26,921 bases of DNA from DASYAE01 sp036501535 (GTDB lineage Bacteria > Actinomycetota > Actinomycetes > Streptomycetales > Catenulisporaceae), in assembly GCA_036501535.1 (NCBI GenBank), contig DASYAE010000099.1, positions 1 through 26,921 of the forward strand, given 5' to 3'. This document shows, piece by piece, positions 7,110 through 14,636 of the stretch (positions are counted from its first letter, which is position 1; every line of letters starts with the position of its first letter). A model generated the notes under the pieces. It did not search any database and was not told the origin of the DNA. It saw nothing but the letters and a program-made list of their open reading frames with translations. Both the position numbers and the translations under genes were made by a program.

Positions 7110-7766
7110 TCAGCTGGGACCGGTCGGCTTGCGGGCCAGGATGTAGGCCTGCGGCGTCCGCTCCGTCGACTCGGCCTCGCGCAGGACCCGCGTGGTCGCG
7201 GTGATCCCGGCCTCGCCGAGCAGCTCGGCGACGCGTTCCGGGCGACGTCGGTGGAAGTCGACGTCGACGGCGATTCCGAACGCCTCGTCGTAGTGCCGCG
7301 GCGCGTCGCCGACCTGGAACGCGAGCAGCGCGTGGCCGCCGGGGGCCAGCACCCGATTGAACTCGGCGAGGACCCGCGGCAGCTGTGCGTCCGGCGTGTG
7401 GATGGTCGAATACCAGGCGACCAGGCCGGCGAGCGAGCCGTCCGGCAGGTCGAGGGCGAGGATGGAGCCTTCTGCGAAGCGCAGGTCCGGATGGGCGAGC
7501 CGGGCCAGCGCGAGCATTTGCGCCGAGAGGTCGACGCCGAACACGTCCAGCCCGAGCGCGTGCAGGTGCGCGGTCACCCGGCCGGCGCCGCAGCCGAGGT
7601 CGGCGACCGGCCCGCCGCCGTCCTCCCGGACGAGGTCGGCGAAGGCGGCGAGCAGGCCGCGCTCCAGCGGTATGGAGACCGTGTCGCCGCCGTAGGCCTT
7701 GGCGAAGTCGGCGGCGACGGTGTCGTAGAAAGTCCTGGCGGTGCTGACGAAATCCGGTTCGGTCAC
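7110..7766 (-). CDS. Class I SAM-dependent methyltransferase
   Basis: A 218-aa protein with a Rossmann methyltransferase fold of the Methyltransf_11/25 type. Motif I VADLGCGAGRVT is at 54-65, the acidic ribose-binding residue of motif II is D79 (FGVDLS), and a motif resembling post-II (AEGSILALDLPDGS) is around 98-111. The motif IV region WYSTIHT and post-motif LAPGGHALLAFQ follow. The N-terminal FYDTVAADFAKAYG segment is common in small-molecule methyltransferases. The substrate cannot be read from sequence. It lies 60 bp downstream of the M20 peptidase gene on the same strand, so co-transcription is likely, and it converges on ribF with a 25-bp gap. The start at 7766 is taken from the conserved N-terminus. 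Confidence 0.87.
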   Translation of the reverse strand: MTEPDFVSTARTFYDTVAADFAKAYGGDTVSIPLERGLLAAFADLVREDGGGPVADLGCGAGRVTAHLHALGLDVFGVDLSAQMLALARLAHPDLRFAEGSILALDLPDGSLAGLVAWYSTIHTPDAQLPRVLAEFNRVLAPGGHALLAFQVGDAPRHYDEAFGIAVDVDFHRRRPERVAELLGEAGITATTRVLREAESTERTPQAYILARKPTGPS

Positions 7767-7826
7767 GAGGCGGGACAGTAGCCCGCCGCGCCGACAGCGC
7801 TGCCGGTGCGGGTGACCGGCGGACGG

Positions 7827-9149
7827 TCAGGCCAGCGCGAGGAAGCGGTCGAGCACCCGGCAGCCGAAGTCGATCGCCGAGACCGGCACCCGCTCGTCGA
7901 CGCCGTGGAACATCCCGGCGAAGTCGAGGTCGGGGGTCAGCCGCAGCGGGACGAAGCCGTAGCCGCGCATCCCGCCCTTGCCGGAGGCGTCCAGCGAGGC
8001 GAAGGTCTTGTTGTCCGTTCCGGCCGATAGGCAGTACGGCACGACGCGCGCGCCCGGATCCTCCGCGGTGAGTGCCTGAAGCATCGCATCGACGATAGGC
8101 GTGCCGAACGGCGCTTCGACGGCGCGGTCGAGGTGGATGTTCTCGCGGGTGATGCCGGGACCGGCCAGCTCGTCGATCGCGGCCAGGAACTCCACCTCGC
8201 CGCCGGGCAGGAAGCGGCCGTCGATGACCGCCGCGGCCCGCTGCGGTATCACGTTGGTCTTGTTCCCGGCCTCGAGCATGGTCGGGTTGGCGGTGTGCCT
8301 GAGCGTGGCGCCGACGAACTTGGCCAGCGGGCCGAGCAGCCTCACCGCGGCCTCCGGCTCGGCCGGGTCGAACGGGACGCCGAGCGCGTCGCAGACCTCG
8401 TTGAGGAAGTCGCGCACGGTCGGGATGAGCGTGGTGGGGAACCGGTGCCCGCCGATCCGGGCCACCGCCGCGGCCAGCGCGGTGACCGCGTTCTCGTCGT
8501 TGATCTGCGAGCCGTGGCCGGCCCGGCCGCGGGCCCGCAGCCGCATCCAGGCCAGGCCCTTCTGCGCCGTCTCGATGAGGTACAGCCGCAGTTCCGGGCT
8601 TATCTCGTGGGAGTAGCCGCCGACCTCGCTGATCGCCTCGGTGCAGCCCTGGAACAGGTCGGGGTGCTTGTCGGCGAGGAACTTGGCGCCGTACACGCCG
8701 CCGGCCTCCTCGTCGGCGAGGAACGCGAGCACCACGTCGCGGCGCGGCCTGCGGCCCTCGCGCGCCATGCGGCGCACGACGGCGAGCGTCATCGCGTCCA
8801 TGTCCTTCATGTCCACCGCGCCGCGGCCCCAGACCAGGCCGTCGCGCACCTCGCCGGCGAACGGGTGAACGCTCCAGTCGGCCGGCTCGGCCGGGACGAC
8901 GTCGAGGTGGCCGTGCAGCAGCAGCGCGTCGGCCGACGGGTCCGAGCCCTCGAACCGGGCGACCACGGACGCGCGGCCCGGATCGGACTCGAAGATGCGC
9001 GGCTCCAGCCCCGCCTCGGACAGCCGCTCCGCGACGTACTCGGCGGCGGGGCGCTCCGGCGCGACCGGGTTCGAGGTGTCTATTCGGATCAGGTCGGTGA
9101 GCAGACCGACGGCCTCGCCGTACTCGGTCTCATCGGGGTGGCGGTCCAT
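7827..9149 (-). CDS. M20-family metallopeptidase (dipeptidase/deacylase-like)
   Basis: A 440-aa dizinc amidohydrolase or peptidase of family M20. Metal and catalytic positions are visible: LLHGHLDVVP with H81 and D83, GRGAVDMKD with bridging D113, the catalytic LADEEAG pair E147/E148, a third ligand E175 (SEVGG), and H415 near the C-terminus. The lid/dimerisation domain spans roughly 195-320 and begins with the GRAGHGSQ segment. All key residues are present, so it is probably active. Members hydrolyse peptides, N-acyl amino acids or carbamoyl compounds, and the exact substrate is unclear. It starts 39 bp after the stop of the EspI-like ATPase gene on the same strand, so it could be read through from the ESX operon, but no functional link is proven. 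Confidence 0.92.
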   Translation of the reverse strand: MDRHPDETEYGEAVGLLTDLIRIDTSNPVAPERPAAEYVAERLSEAGLEPRIFESDPGRASVVARFEGSDPSADALLLHGHLDVVPAEPADWSVHPFAGEVRDGLVWGRGAVDMKDMDAMTLAVVRRMAREGRRPRRDVVLAFLADEEAGGVYGAKFLADKHPDLFQGCTEAISEVGGYSHEISPELRLYLIETAQKGLAWMRLRARGRAGHGSQINDENAVTALAAAVARIGGHRFPTTLIPTVRDFLNEVCDALGVPFDPAEPEAAVRLLGPLAKFVGATLRHTANPTMLEAGNKTNVIPQRAAAVIDGRFLPGGEVEFLAAIDELAGPGITRENIHLDRAVEAPFGTPIVDAMLQALTAEDPGARVVPYCLSAGTDNKTFASLDASGKGGMRGYGFVPLRLTPDLDFAGMFHGVDERVPVSAIDFGCRVLDRFLALA

Positions 9150-9188
9150 TCGCCTACAGTACCTAATGAACCGTCGCGGCCACCGTGA

Positions 9189-11915
9189 TCAGTTCGTGCG
9201 CCCGCCGAAGGCCAGCGCGACGTAGGAGGCGAGCTCCAGGTAGGCGTCCGCGGTCGCGGGGCGCAGCTGTTCCAGCTCGATCTCCGCGCCGGTGCCCAGG
9301 TGCGGGTCGAACGGGATGGTCAGCACCGCCCGGCAGCGCGCCTGGAAGTGCGTGATGAGCTGGTCGAGGTCGAACTCGCGGGACGAGGGGCGCACCCCGG
9401 AAATGACCGTGATCGCCCGGCTGACCAGGTCCTGGTAGCCCTGCGCGATCAGCCAGTCCAGCGTGGTCGAGGCCGAGTTGCCGCCGTCCACGCTGGGCGT
9501 GGAGACCACGATGAGCTGGTCGGCCAGCTGCAGCACGCCGCGCATGGCGGAGTAGAGCAGGCCGGTGCCCGAGTCGGTCAGGATGATCGAGTACTGCCGC
9601 TCCAGGGCGGCGATGATGCGCCGGTAGTCCTCGTCGTTGAAGGTGTTGGTCACCGCCGGGTCGACGTCGTTGGCCAGCACCTCGAGCCGGCTGGAGGCCT
9701 GCGAGGTGAACCGGCGCATGTCGACGTAGCTCTGCAGCGAGGGCAGCGCCTGGAGCATGTCGCGGATGGTCGCGCCGGTCTCCCGGCGCACCCGGCGGCC
9801 GAGCGTTCCGGCGTCCGGGTTGGCGTCCACGGCGATGACCCGGTCGCCGCGGTTGTGCGCCAGCGTCGCGCCGAGCGCGGTGGTCGTGGTGGTCTTGCCG
9901 ACGCCGCCCTTCAGCGAGATCACCGCGATCCGGTGGCAGCCGAGCAGCGGGGTGCGCACGTGCTCGAGCAGCTCGGCCCGGCGCGACTCGGCCTTGCCGG
10001 GGCCGGGCTTGAGCAGGCCGCCGGAGGCGCTGCGGACGGTCTTGCGCCAGCCGGTCTTGGCGACCGGGTCGGTGCGGCGCACCAGCCGGTCCGAGGTCAG
10101 GTCCTGGGAGGCCTGGAAGCCGAGCGGGGTGCCGCCGACCGCCTGGGCGCCGTACGAGGGCGCGGCGGGCGGCATCGGGCGGTGGAAGCCGGAGGCGTCG
10201 GGCGGTGGTGCCGTGTTGGACGGGCCGGCGTAGAGCTGCGGGGCGCCCGGCGGCAGCTGAGGCGGTTGCTGCAGTGGTTGCTGCAGTGGCGGCATGCCGG
10301 GGCCGGGCGGGCCCTGAGGCGGATACGGCTGCTGATAATTGGGAGGCACCAGGTACTGCGGCTGCGGCGGCTGCGGGGGCTGGGGCGGCCAGCCGGGCGG
10401 AGGCTGCGGCGGCGGAGGCATGACCGGGTAGTCGCCCGAGACTCCGGGACCGGGCCGGACCGGGCCGGCCTGCGGGGTCTGGCCGGTCTGGTTGACGCCC
10501 GGCGACCAGGTGGAGCTGAGCGGCGGCTCTATGGCGAGCGGCGGGCCGGGCAGCTGCGGGGGCTGCATCGGCGGACGCGGCGGCATGTTGACCGGCGCGG
10601 GGACGATCGACGCCTCGGGCGGGACCGCGCTCAGGTTCGCGCCGGGGTGCGGCCCGCTGGCGTCCAGGCCCGCGCCCGGACGCACTTCCGGGGGCTCGGC
10701 GGCCGGACCGACCTGCCAACTGCCCGACCTCGGCGGCTCGACGGTGAACGACGCCGAGCGCTCCAGCGCGGCCGGCGGTCGCGGCGGGTCGAGCCGGCCG
10801 AACTGCGGGCCGGGCGCGTCCGGGCCGGTGAAGTTGTGCTGCTGCTGCGGCGACTGCGGCAGTGGCTGGGGCGGCTGCGGCGGACGCGGGGTGCTCTCCA
10901 GCTCGTGCTGTGGCGGCGGCAGGGCCTGAGGCGGGCGCGGCGGGGTCAGCTGGACCGAAGGCGGCAACTGTGGCGGGCCGGGCGGTGCCGGCGGAAGCGG
11001 CGGCGGGACCGTGGGCCGGGGCGGGACCGGAGGCTGCTGCGGCAGCACCGCGGGCGGCGGCTGCACCATCGGCGGCGGCGCCACCGGAGGCTGTGAAACA
11101 GGCTGTTGTGATACAGGCAGTGGTGAAACAGGCAGTGGTGAAACAGGCAGCGGTGCCGGCGGGAGCGGCGGCGGAACCATGGGCCGGGGCGGGACCGGAG
11201 GCTGCTGCGGCAGCACCGCGGGCGGCGGCTGCGCCGTCGGCGGCCGCGGCCCGGGAGGCTGGGATCCGGGAGGCTGGACTGCGGGAGGCGGCGGCCCGGG
11301 GGGCGGGAAGTTCATCACCGGCCCCTGTGGCGGCGGCAGCGGAATCGGCGGCCCCTGCGGGGCGGCCAGGCCGGGGTACGGTGCCGGTCCGCCCGGTGCC
11401 TGATGGCTCGCGGGCGGATTCGGCGGCGCGGCGTTGTTCGTGTTCGGGCCGAGACCCTGCGCCGGGCCCGGGCCGTTCGGGTTCTGCGCAGGTACCAGGA
11501 AACCCGGACCCGGCTGCGGCGGCGGTCCGGGCGGCGGCGCGAACGGCTGATGCGGCGCCCCGCCGCCTTGGGGCCCGTACGGCGACGGCTGCGGGCTGGG
11601 CAGCGGCGGCGGCACTGGCGGCTGCGGGGAACCTGACGGGGGCTTGGGAGCGTTGGCCAAGGGGGGGTTGGCAGAGGCAGGGTTGGCAGACGGTGCGTTG
11701 GCCGCGGAAGGCCGGTCAGTGGGAGACGGTTGGGCCGGGGCAGGCGGAACGGGGGACACGGGTGGCTCGGCAGCCGCGCCGCCGCCCTTCTTGTACCAGT
11801 CCAGCACCGTGTAAACCGGCCCGGTCCAGTCTTTCTCCTCCGGGACCTCGTCGGGCCCCTGCTCGCCGTTCAATTCCGTCTCTAGTCCTTCCGGCTCCGC
11901 CCACGTGCGCCTCAA
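9189..11915 (-). CDS. Proline-rich MinD/ParA-type ATPase of the ESX locus (EspI-like)
   Basis: A 908-aa protein. About 590 N-terminal residues are a Pro/Gln/Ala/Gly-rich disordered region, followed by a linker and a C-terminal SIMIBI ATPase domain (about 655-908). The deviant Walker A KGGVGKTT has signature lysine K669 and P-loop lysine K674. VDANPDAGTLG and the Walker B-like IILTDSGTG follow. This combination, next to eccE, eccB and mycP, matches the EspI-like proteins of mycobacterial ESX-1, which are thought to modulate secretion in response to ATP. The start is a TTG at 11915 without a clear Shine-Dalgarno; another TTG at 11870 is possible. The proline-rich part contains a 168-bp duplication and AT-richer minirepeats. 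The family call is solid, but orthology to EspI is an inference from context. Confidence 0.8.
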   Translation of the reverse strand: MRRTWAEPEGLETELNGEQGPDEVPEEKDWTGPVYTVLDWYKKGGGAAAEPPVSPVPPAPAQPSPTDRPSAANAPSANPASANPPLANAPKPPSGSPQPPVPPPLPSPQPSPYGPQGGGAPHQPFAPPPGPPPQPGPGFLVPAQNPNGPGPAQGLGPNTNNAAPPNPPASHQAPGGPAPYPGLAAPQGPPIPLPPPQGPVMNFPPPGPPPPAVQPPGSQPPGPRPPTAQPPPAVLPQQPPVPPRPMVPPPLPPAPLPVSPLPVSPLPVSQQPVSQPPVAPPPMVQPPPAVLPQQPPVPPRPTVPPPLPPAPPGPPQLPPSVQLTPPRPPQALPPPQHELESTPRPPQPPQPLPQSPQQQHNFTGPDAPGPQFGRLDPPRPPAALERSASFTVEPPRSGSWQVGPAAEPPEVRPGAGLDASGPHPGANLSAVPPEASIVPAPVNMPPRPPMQPPQLPGPPLAIEPPLSSTWSPGVNQTGQTPQAGPVRPGPGVSGDYPVMPPPPQPPPGWPPQPPQPPQPQYLVPPNYQQPYPPQGPPGPGMPPLQQPLQQPPQLPPGAPQLYAGPSNTAPPPDASGFHRPMPPAAPSYGAQAVGGTPLGFQASQDLTSDRLVRRTDPVAKTGWRKTVRSASGGLLKPGPGKAESRRAELLEHVRTPLLGCHRIAVISLKGGVGKTTTTTALGATLAHNRGDRVIAVDANPDAGTLGRRVRRETGATIRDMLQALPSLQSYVDMRRFTSQASSRLEVLANDVDPAVTNTFNDEDYRRIIAALERQYSIILTDSGTGLLYSAMRGVLQLADQLIVVSTPSVDGGNSASTTLDWLIAQGYQDLVSRAITVISGVRPSSREFDLDQLITHFQARCRAVLTIPFDPHLGTGAEIELEQLRPATADAYLELASYVALAFGGRTN
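10984..11244 (-). repeat. Near-identical direct repeat of about 93 bp, 168-bp period
   Basis: The stretch from 10984 to about 11076 recurs from 11152 to about 11244 with only a handful of differences. Both copies contain ggccggggcgggaccggagg and the ctgctgcggcagcaccgcgg segment. The 168-bp offset is 56 codons, so the frame is kept. It duplicates a PPRP/PQQPPVPP-type block in the EspI-like protein. Confidence 0.85.
11089..11150 (-). repeat. 15-bp in-frame minirepeats encoding PLPVS
   Basis: Units on the plus strand are ggctgtgaaaca (11089-11100), ggctgttgtgataca (11101-11115), ggcagtggtgaaaca twice (11116-11145), then a partial unit. They encode PLPVS/QPPVS pentapeptides on the minus strand. 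The units use CCA, CCT, GTT and TCA codons and are clearly richer in A+T than the flanking coding sequence. Confidence 0.85.
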
Positions 11916-11918
11916 CTC

Positions 11919-11949
11919 TAGTCAGGCGCGGACTGCCGGGGAATGTCAA
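11919..11949 (-). promoter_or_regulatory. Candidate promoter of the EspI-like gene
   Basis: The minus strand carries a perfect TTGACA (11944-11949) and, 19 nt on, TGACTA (11919-11924). A transcript from here would begin at or just before the TTG at 11915, so either this message is nearly leaderless or translation starts at the internal TTG at 11870. The spacer is longer than optimal. Confidence 0.4.
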
Positions 11950-12017
11950 AGCAAAACGGGCAATCCATGCTCAGCCGTCGGCGCCTGACGAGAGACACGC
12001 GCCGGGCGGCGCCTGAC
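11921..12017. repeat. Three copies of an 11-mer around the EspI-like promoter
   Basis: cggcgcctgac occurs at 11979-11989 and 12007-12017. Its inverted near-copy (one mismatch) is at 11921-11931, overlapping the candidate -10. The rest of the 117-bp gap (11916-12032) holds no gene. Candidate binding sites for a regulator. Confidence 0.4.
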
Positions 12018-12032
12018 CGCCGGTGAGCCGCG

Positions 12033-12890
12033 TCAGTCCAGCCGCCGGGGAGCGCCGAGCAGCCCGGACTCCAGCTGAGTCGGAAGATTATAAACATACT
12101 GACGGCCGTGCCGGGCGCACCACAGCGCCACCTCGTCCGGCAGGCCCGGCAGCGTCTGCACGTCCTGCCCGCCCAGCCGCACCAGCCGGGCCACCAGGTT
12201 GGCCTCCTGCGGCGAGATGCGCTGCAGCGCCACCAGATCCGCGCTGCCGAGCTGGAGGGCGAAGCCCGGGTCCAGGTACGGCACCAGCGTGAACGTCGTC
12301 TGCCACGCCGTCCTGACCTGCGTGGCCTTCGGCGGCCGCACCCCGCAGTCGCGGATCAGCAGCACCGGCGAGGCGGCGCTCGCGCCCAGCGCGCCGACCC
12401 GGCGCACCGGCACCACCGAGACGACCTGCTGCCCTCCGCCGGCGTTCTGCGCCAGCGGGCCCCACAGCTCCGGCCGCGCGGTCTCGACCACGACCCGGGC
12501 CCCGGTCGCCGCCGCCCGCAGCGCGATCAGCTGCGCCATGTACGAGCCGGCGACCATGATCCCGTCCACGGCCTTCGGCCGGAACAGGCCGATCACCGCC
12601 GGCCGCCGGTTCTGGTCCTGGCCTATCACCACGCCGTCGTCGCCGACCGGCAGGGCCATCGCCTCGAGTTCGGCCCGCTCCAGCATGTGCCGCTCGTGCC
12701 GGGGCCCGCGCACCGGCACCATCAGCACCTCGTCGCGCCGGGACGGCTTGGCCGACACGACGACCCGCGGCTCCTCCGGGGCCCCGCGGCCGCGCTGTTC
12801 CTGCCCGGGCAGCGGGACCGACCCGTACGGCGCCTGCCGGTCGGCCGGCCGGGCGTAGCCGCCGGCGCGCACTCCGGGCTCGTAGCTCAT
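12033..12890 (-). CDS. ESX-associated protein with a degenerate ATPase-like core
   Basis: A 285-aa protein directly after eccE. Its ATG (12890) overlaps the eccE TGA in an ATGA, so the two are translationally coupled. Residues 1-45 are Pro/Gly/Arg-rich. From about 85 the order VVIGQDQNRRPAVIGL (about 87-102), then DGIMVAGSYMAQLIALRAA (about 109-127), resembles the strand-loop-helix preceding and containing the P-loop of FtsK/EccC-type ATPases. The loop, however, reads AGSYMAQL and has no GxxxxGK[ST]. A hydrophobic strand ending in Asp (LLIRD, 177-181) sits where a Walker B would be expected. No transmembrane segment is seen. The EccC-like relationship is an inference by eye; otherwise it is an uncharacterised conserved ESX neighbour. 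The extension of this frame to 14345 overlaps eccE and is not coding. Confidence 0.82.
   Translation of the reverse strand: MSYEPGVRAGGYARPADRQAPYGSVPLPGQEQRGRGAPEEPRVVVSAKPSRRDEVLMVPVRGPRHERHMLERAELEAMALPVGDDGVVIGQDQNRRPAVIGLFRPKAVDGIMVAGSYMAQLIALRAAATGARVVVETARPELWGPLAQNAGGGQQVVSVVPVRRVGALGASAASPVLLIRDCGVRPPKATQVRTAWQTTFTLVPYLDPGFALQLGSADLVALQRISPQEANLVARLVRLGGQDVQTLPGLPDEVALWCARHGRQYVYNLPTQLESGLLGAPRRLD
12087..12092 (-). promoter_or_regulatory. Perfect TATAAT near the end of the 285-aa gene
   Basis: The minus strand reads tatgtttataatc here, in an AT-rich patch that encodes QYVYNL with rare codons. It is about 170 nt upstream of the EspI-like start. No -35 is evident at 16-18 nt, so it is a weak second candidate for driving that gene. 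Confidence 0.25.
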
Positions 12891-14290
12891 GCCTCGCCTC
12901 CCAGCGGGATCGTCGCGATGAGGCCGGGCAGCTGCTCGCCGTCGAGCCGGGCGAGCCCGACCCCGGCCTTGTCCGCGAGCTGCTCGACCGCCTTGACCGC
13001 CTCGCCGAGCTGCGTCTCGGACCGCGCGGTGACGCGCAGGTGCATGCTGAAGCCGATCGCGTCGCCGAGCCCCCGGGTGACCGTCACCGCCAGGGTGCTG
13101 GCGAACGCCGGGGAGCTGGTCAGCGTGGCGACCAGCGCGGGCGTCGTCTCGGCGCTGAGCTTCGGCAGGCGGTCCACCCAGTACGTGGTGTGCCAGCGGT
13201 CGTCGCAGCGCCAGGCGCGGCGGGTCTCCTCGGTGCGCAGCGCGCGGCCGGCCGCGTTGGGCACGGTGCCGATGTTCGGGTTCACGGAGCAGGCGGTGCC
13301 GAGCGCGGCGATCAGCTCGCTCTCGTTGAGCAGCGAGCTGTTGAACCCGGCCCCCTGCAGGTCGCTGGAGACCCGCTGGGCCGCGGTCATCAGCGTCTTG
13401 GCGACGCCGGCCGAGCCGCCGCCGCGGGACTCGATCGCCGCCGAGGCCTGCACCGGGTCCAGCCGCACCGCGACCCAGGCGGTGCGCTGCGCAGGGACGT
13501 CGCCGACGACGCCCATGTAGGAGCGGACCGCGAGGGCGTGCGGCTGGAGCGTCGGCGCCGGGGCGGGCAGGGTGTGGATCACGACCTGCACGCTGGCGAC
13601 CGCCAGCTTGTCGTCGTCGAGCACGCCGACGATCGCGCCGAGCGGCAGGGGGTTCGCGGTCCGCGGCGCGCGCAGCGGCGCCTGCCGGGCGTCGGCGAGC
13701 ACCACCGCGGTCAGGAACGTCCCGTCGCCGACCATGCCGACCTGGTCGCCGCCGCGGCTGGTGCCGGCGGTGGTGCGCAGGGTCGGGAACGTCTCGCGCA
13801 GCGGGGCCAGCGCGGCCTCGCCGGCCGGCGCGGCGGCCGCGGCGTTGCGCGCCTTCTGGCCGTGCCGCTCCCGGAACTCGGAGCGGGACAGCGACTTGGG
13901 CCCGAACAGCGAGCCGCTGGAGACGAAGGCGATGAGCGCGACCACGGCGACCGGGCCGCCGTACACGATCCACATCGTGTGCTTGGAGAGCACCGGGACC
14001 AGAACCCCCGCTGCGGCGATCTCCAGCATGACCAGGCGCACCAGCGGAACCCGGCCGATCCGGCCGGGCCGCGGCTCGAAGACCGGCTGCGCCTGGACCG
14101 GGCCGCGCTGCACGGCCCGCCCGCCGGGCGCGCCCTGTGGGCCCCGCCGCTGCGGCTCCTGCTGCTGCGGCGCGCGCTGCTGCCCGGGGCCCACGCCCCG
14201 GGTCCCGCCGCCCCGCCCGGACCTCGGCGAGCCCCCGCCCGCTCCCGGCCCGCCCTGATTCGACCCGCGGGTCGTCGCCGTGTTGGCCAT
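12887..14290 (-). CDS. eccE: Type VII secretion protein EccE
   Basis: EccE is a membrane subunit on the periphery of the ESX core complex, important for stability and secretion. The 467-aa product has a low-complexity Gly/Arg/Gln/Pro N-terminal arm (1-77). A pair of transmembrane helices follows (about 84-101 and 107-124), which is the family hallmark, and then a soluble domain to the C-terminus (EccE-type, about 200-467). The ATG at 14290 is preferred because gggggcagg lies about 10 nt upstream and the upstream extension to 14455 has no hydrophobic or conserved features. Its stop overlaps the next gene. It is transcribed divergently from eccB across a repeat-rich region, so the two arms may be co-regulated. 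Identification rests on topology and locus context. Confidence 0.85.
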   Translation of the reverse strand: MANTATTRGSNQGGPGAGGGSPRSGRGGGTRGVGPGQQRAPQQQEPQRRGPQGAPGGRAVQRGPVQAQPVFEPRPGRIGRVPLVRLVMLEIAAAGVLVPVLSKHTMWIVYGGPVAVVALIAFVSSGSLFGPKSLSRSEFRERHGQKARNAAAAAPAGEAALAPLRETFPTLRTTAGTSRGGDQVGMVGDGTFLTAVVLADARQAPLRAPRTANPLPLGAIVGVLDDDKLAVASVQVVIHTLPAPAPTLQPHALAVRSYMGVVGDVPAQRTAWVAVRLDPVQASAAIESRGGGSAGVAKTLMTAAQRVSSDLQGAGFNSSLLNESELIAALGTACSVNPNIGTVPNAAGRALRTEETRRAWRCDDRWHTTYWVDRLPKLSAETTPALVATLTSSPAFASTLAVTVTRGLGDAIGFSMHLRVTARSETQLGEAVKAVEQLADKAGVGLARLDGEQLPGLIATIPLGGEA

Positions 14291-14310
14291 AACGCTCGCG
14301 CCTGCCCCCA

Positions 14311-14364
14311 GTGAAGTTTTGCCGTGAAGTGCTGCTGTGAAGCATTGCTGGTGAGTATCGCTGC
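14311..14364 (-). repeat. 13-14-bp direct repeats upstream of eccE
   Basis: gtgaag begins at 14311, 14324 and 14337, and gtgag at 14351, giving spacings of 13, 13 and 14 bp. The sequence between the cores is partly conserved (ttttgcc, tgctgct, cattgctg, tatcgctg). Read on the eccE strand the core is ACTTCAC or GCTTCAC. The array lies 21-75 nt upstream of the eccE ATG. Confidence 0.6.
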
Positions 14365-14497
14365 TGCGATAGCCGCGACGATCGCCTTCAGTGCCGTCCG
14401 CCCGCTGCGGCACCCCGAGCGGATCCGCTGCCCCGTCCTCGGAATACCTACGCACAGAACGCGGCCACCGTACCTGGTCGGCACGGGGCTACTTCAC

Positions 14498-14507
14498 ACC
14501 GTACGGT
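14498..14507. promoter_or_regulatory. 10-bp palindrome accgtacggt
   Basis: A perfect palindrome in the eccE/eccB divergent region, directly abutting an ACTTCAC heptamer (14491-14497). A related accgtacctggt occurs about 30 bp upstream. Candidate operator half of a composite site. Confidence 0.35.
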
Positions 14508-14518
14508 ATCTGCGCCGA

Positions 14519-14532
14519 ACAGAGTACTCTGT
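14519..14532. promoter_or_regulatory. 14-bp perfect palindrome acagagtactctgt
   Basis: Perfect dyad 105 nt upstream of the eccB GTG, containing TACTCT, a possible -10. A repressor bound here would block eccB transcription. It is the longest uninterrupted palindrome in this intergenic region. Confidence 0.45.
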
Positions 14533-14636
14533 GCCCGACCGGAGGCTCCGGTCTCCGCGGCACGGGTCGCGAGAACGAAGTCACGGGCTGCACGGCAGTA
14601 ACACAGTCATGCGCGACATGGGGGCGAGGAATAGCA

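Larger units (their letters stand above)
14291..14636. promoter_or_regulatory. Divergent eccE/eccB control region
   Basis: A 346-bp non-coding region from which both ESX transcription units start. It holds four degenerate GTGAAG repeats near eccE, a plus-strand ACTTCAC at 14491-14497, and palindromes at 14498-14507 and 14519-14532. No WXG100-type small gene is present. Promoter hexamers cannot be assigned confidently; TACTCT at 14525-14530 is a possible -10 for eccB. Confidence 0.55.

Noticed and set aside
12891..14345. Long reading frame extending the 285-aa protein to 770 aa
   Set aside because: It is an Arg/Ala-rich out-of-frame shadow of eccE; the ATGA overlap marks the true start.
14391..14636. 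N-terminal extension of EccB by 82 residues
   Set aside because: The invariant EccB start MATRKEQ corresponds to GTG 14637 with a good Shine-Dalgarno; the extension is intergenic control sequence.
14291..14636. Hidden WXG100 (EsxA/B) gene in the eccE/eccB gap
   Set aside because: No frame encodes a WxG-containing ~100-aa helical hairpin, and the space is occupied by repeats and palindromes.
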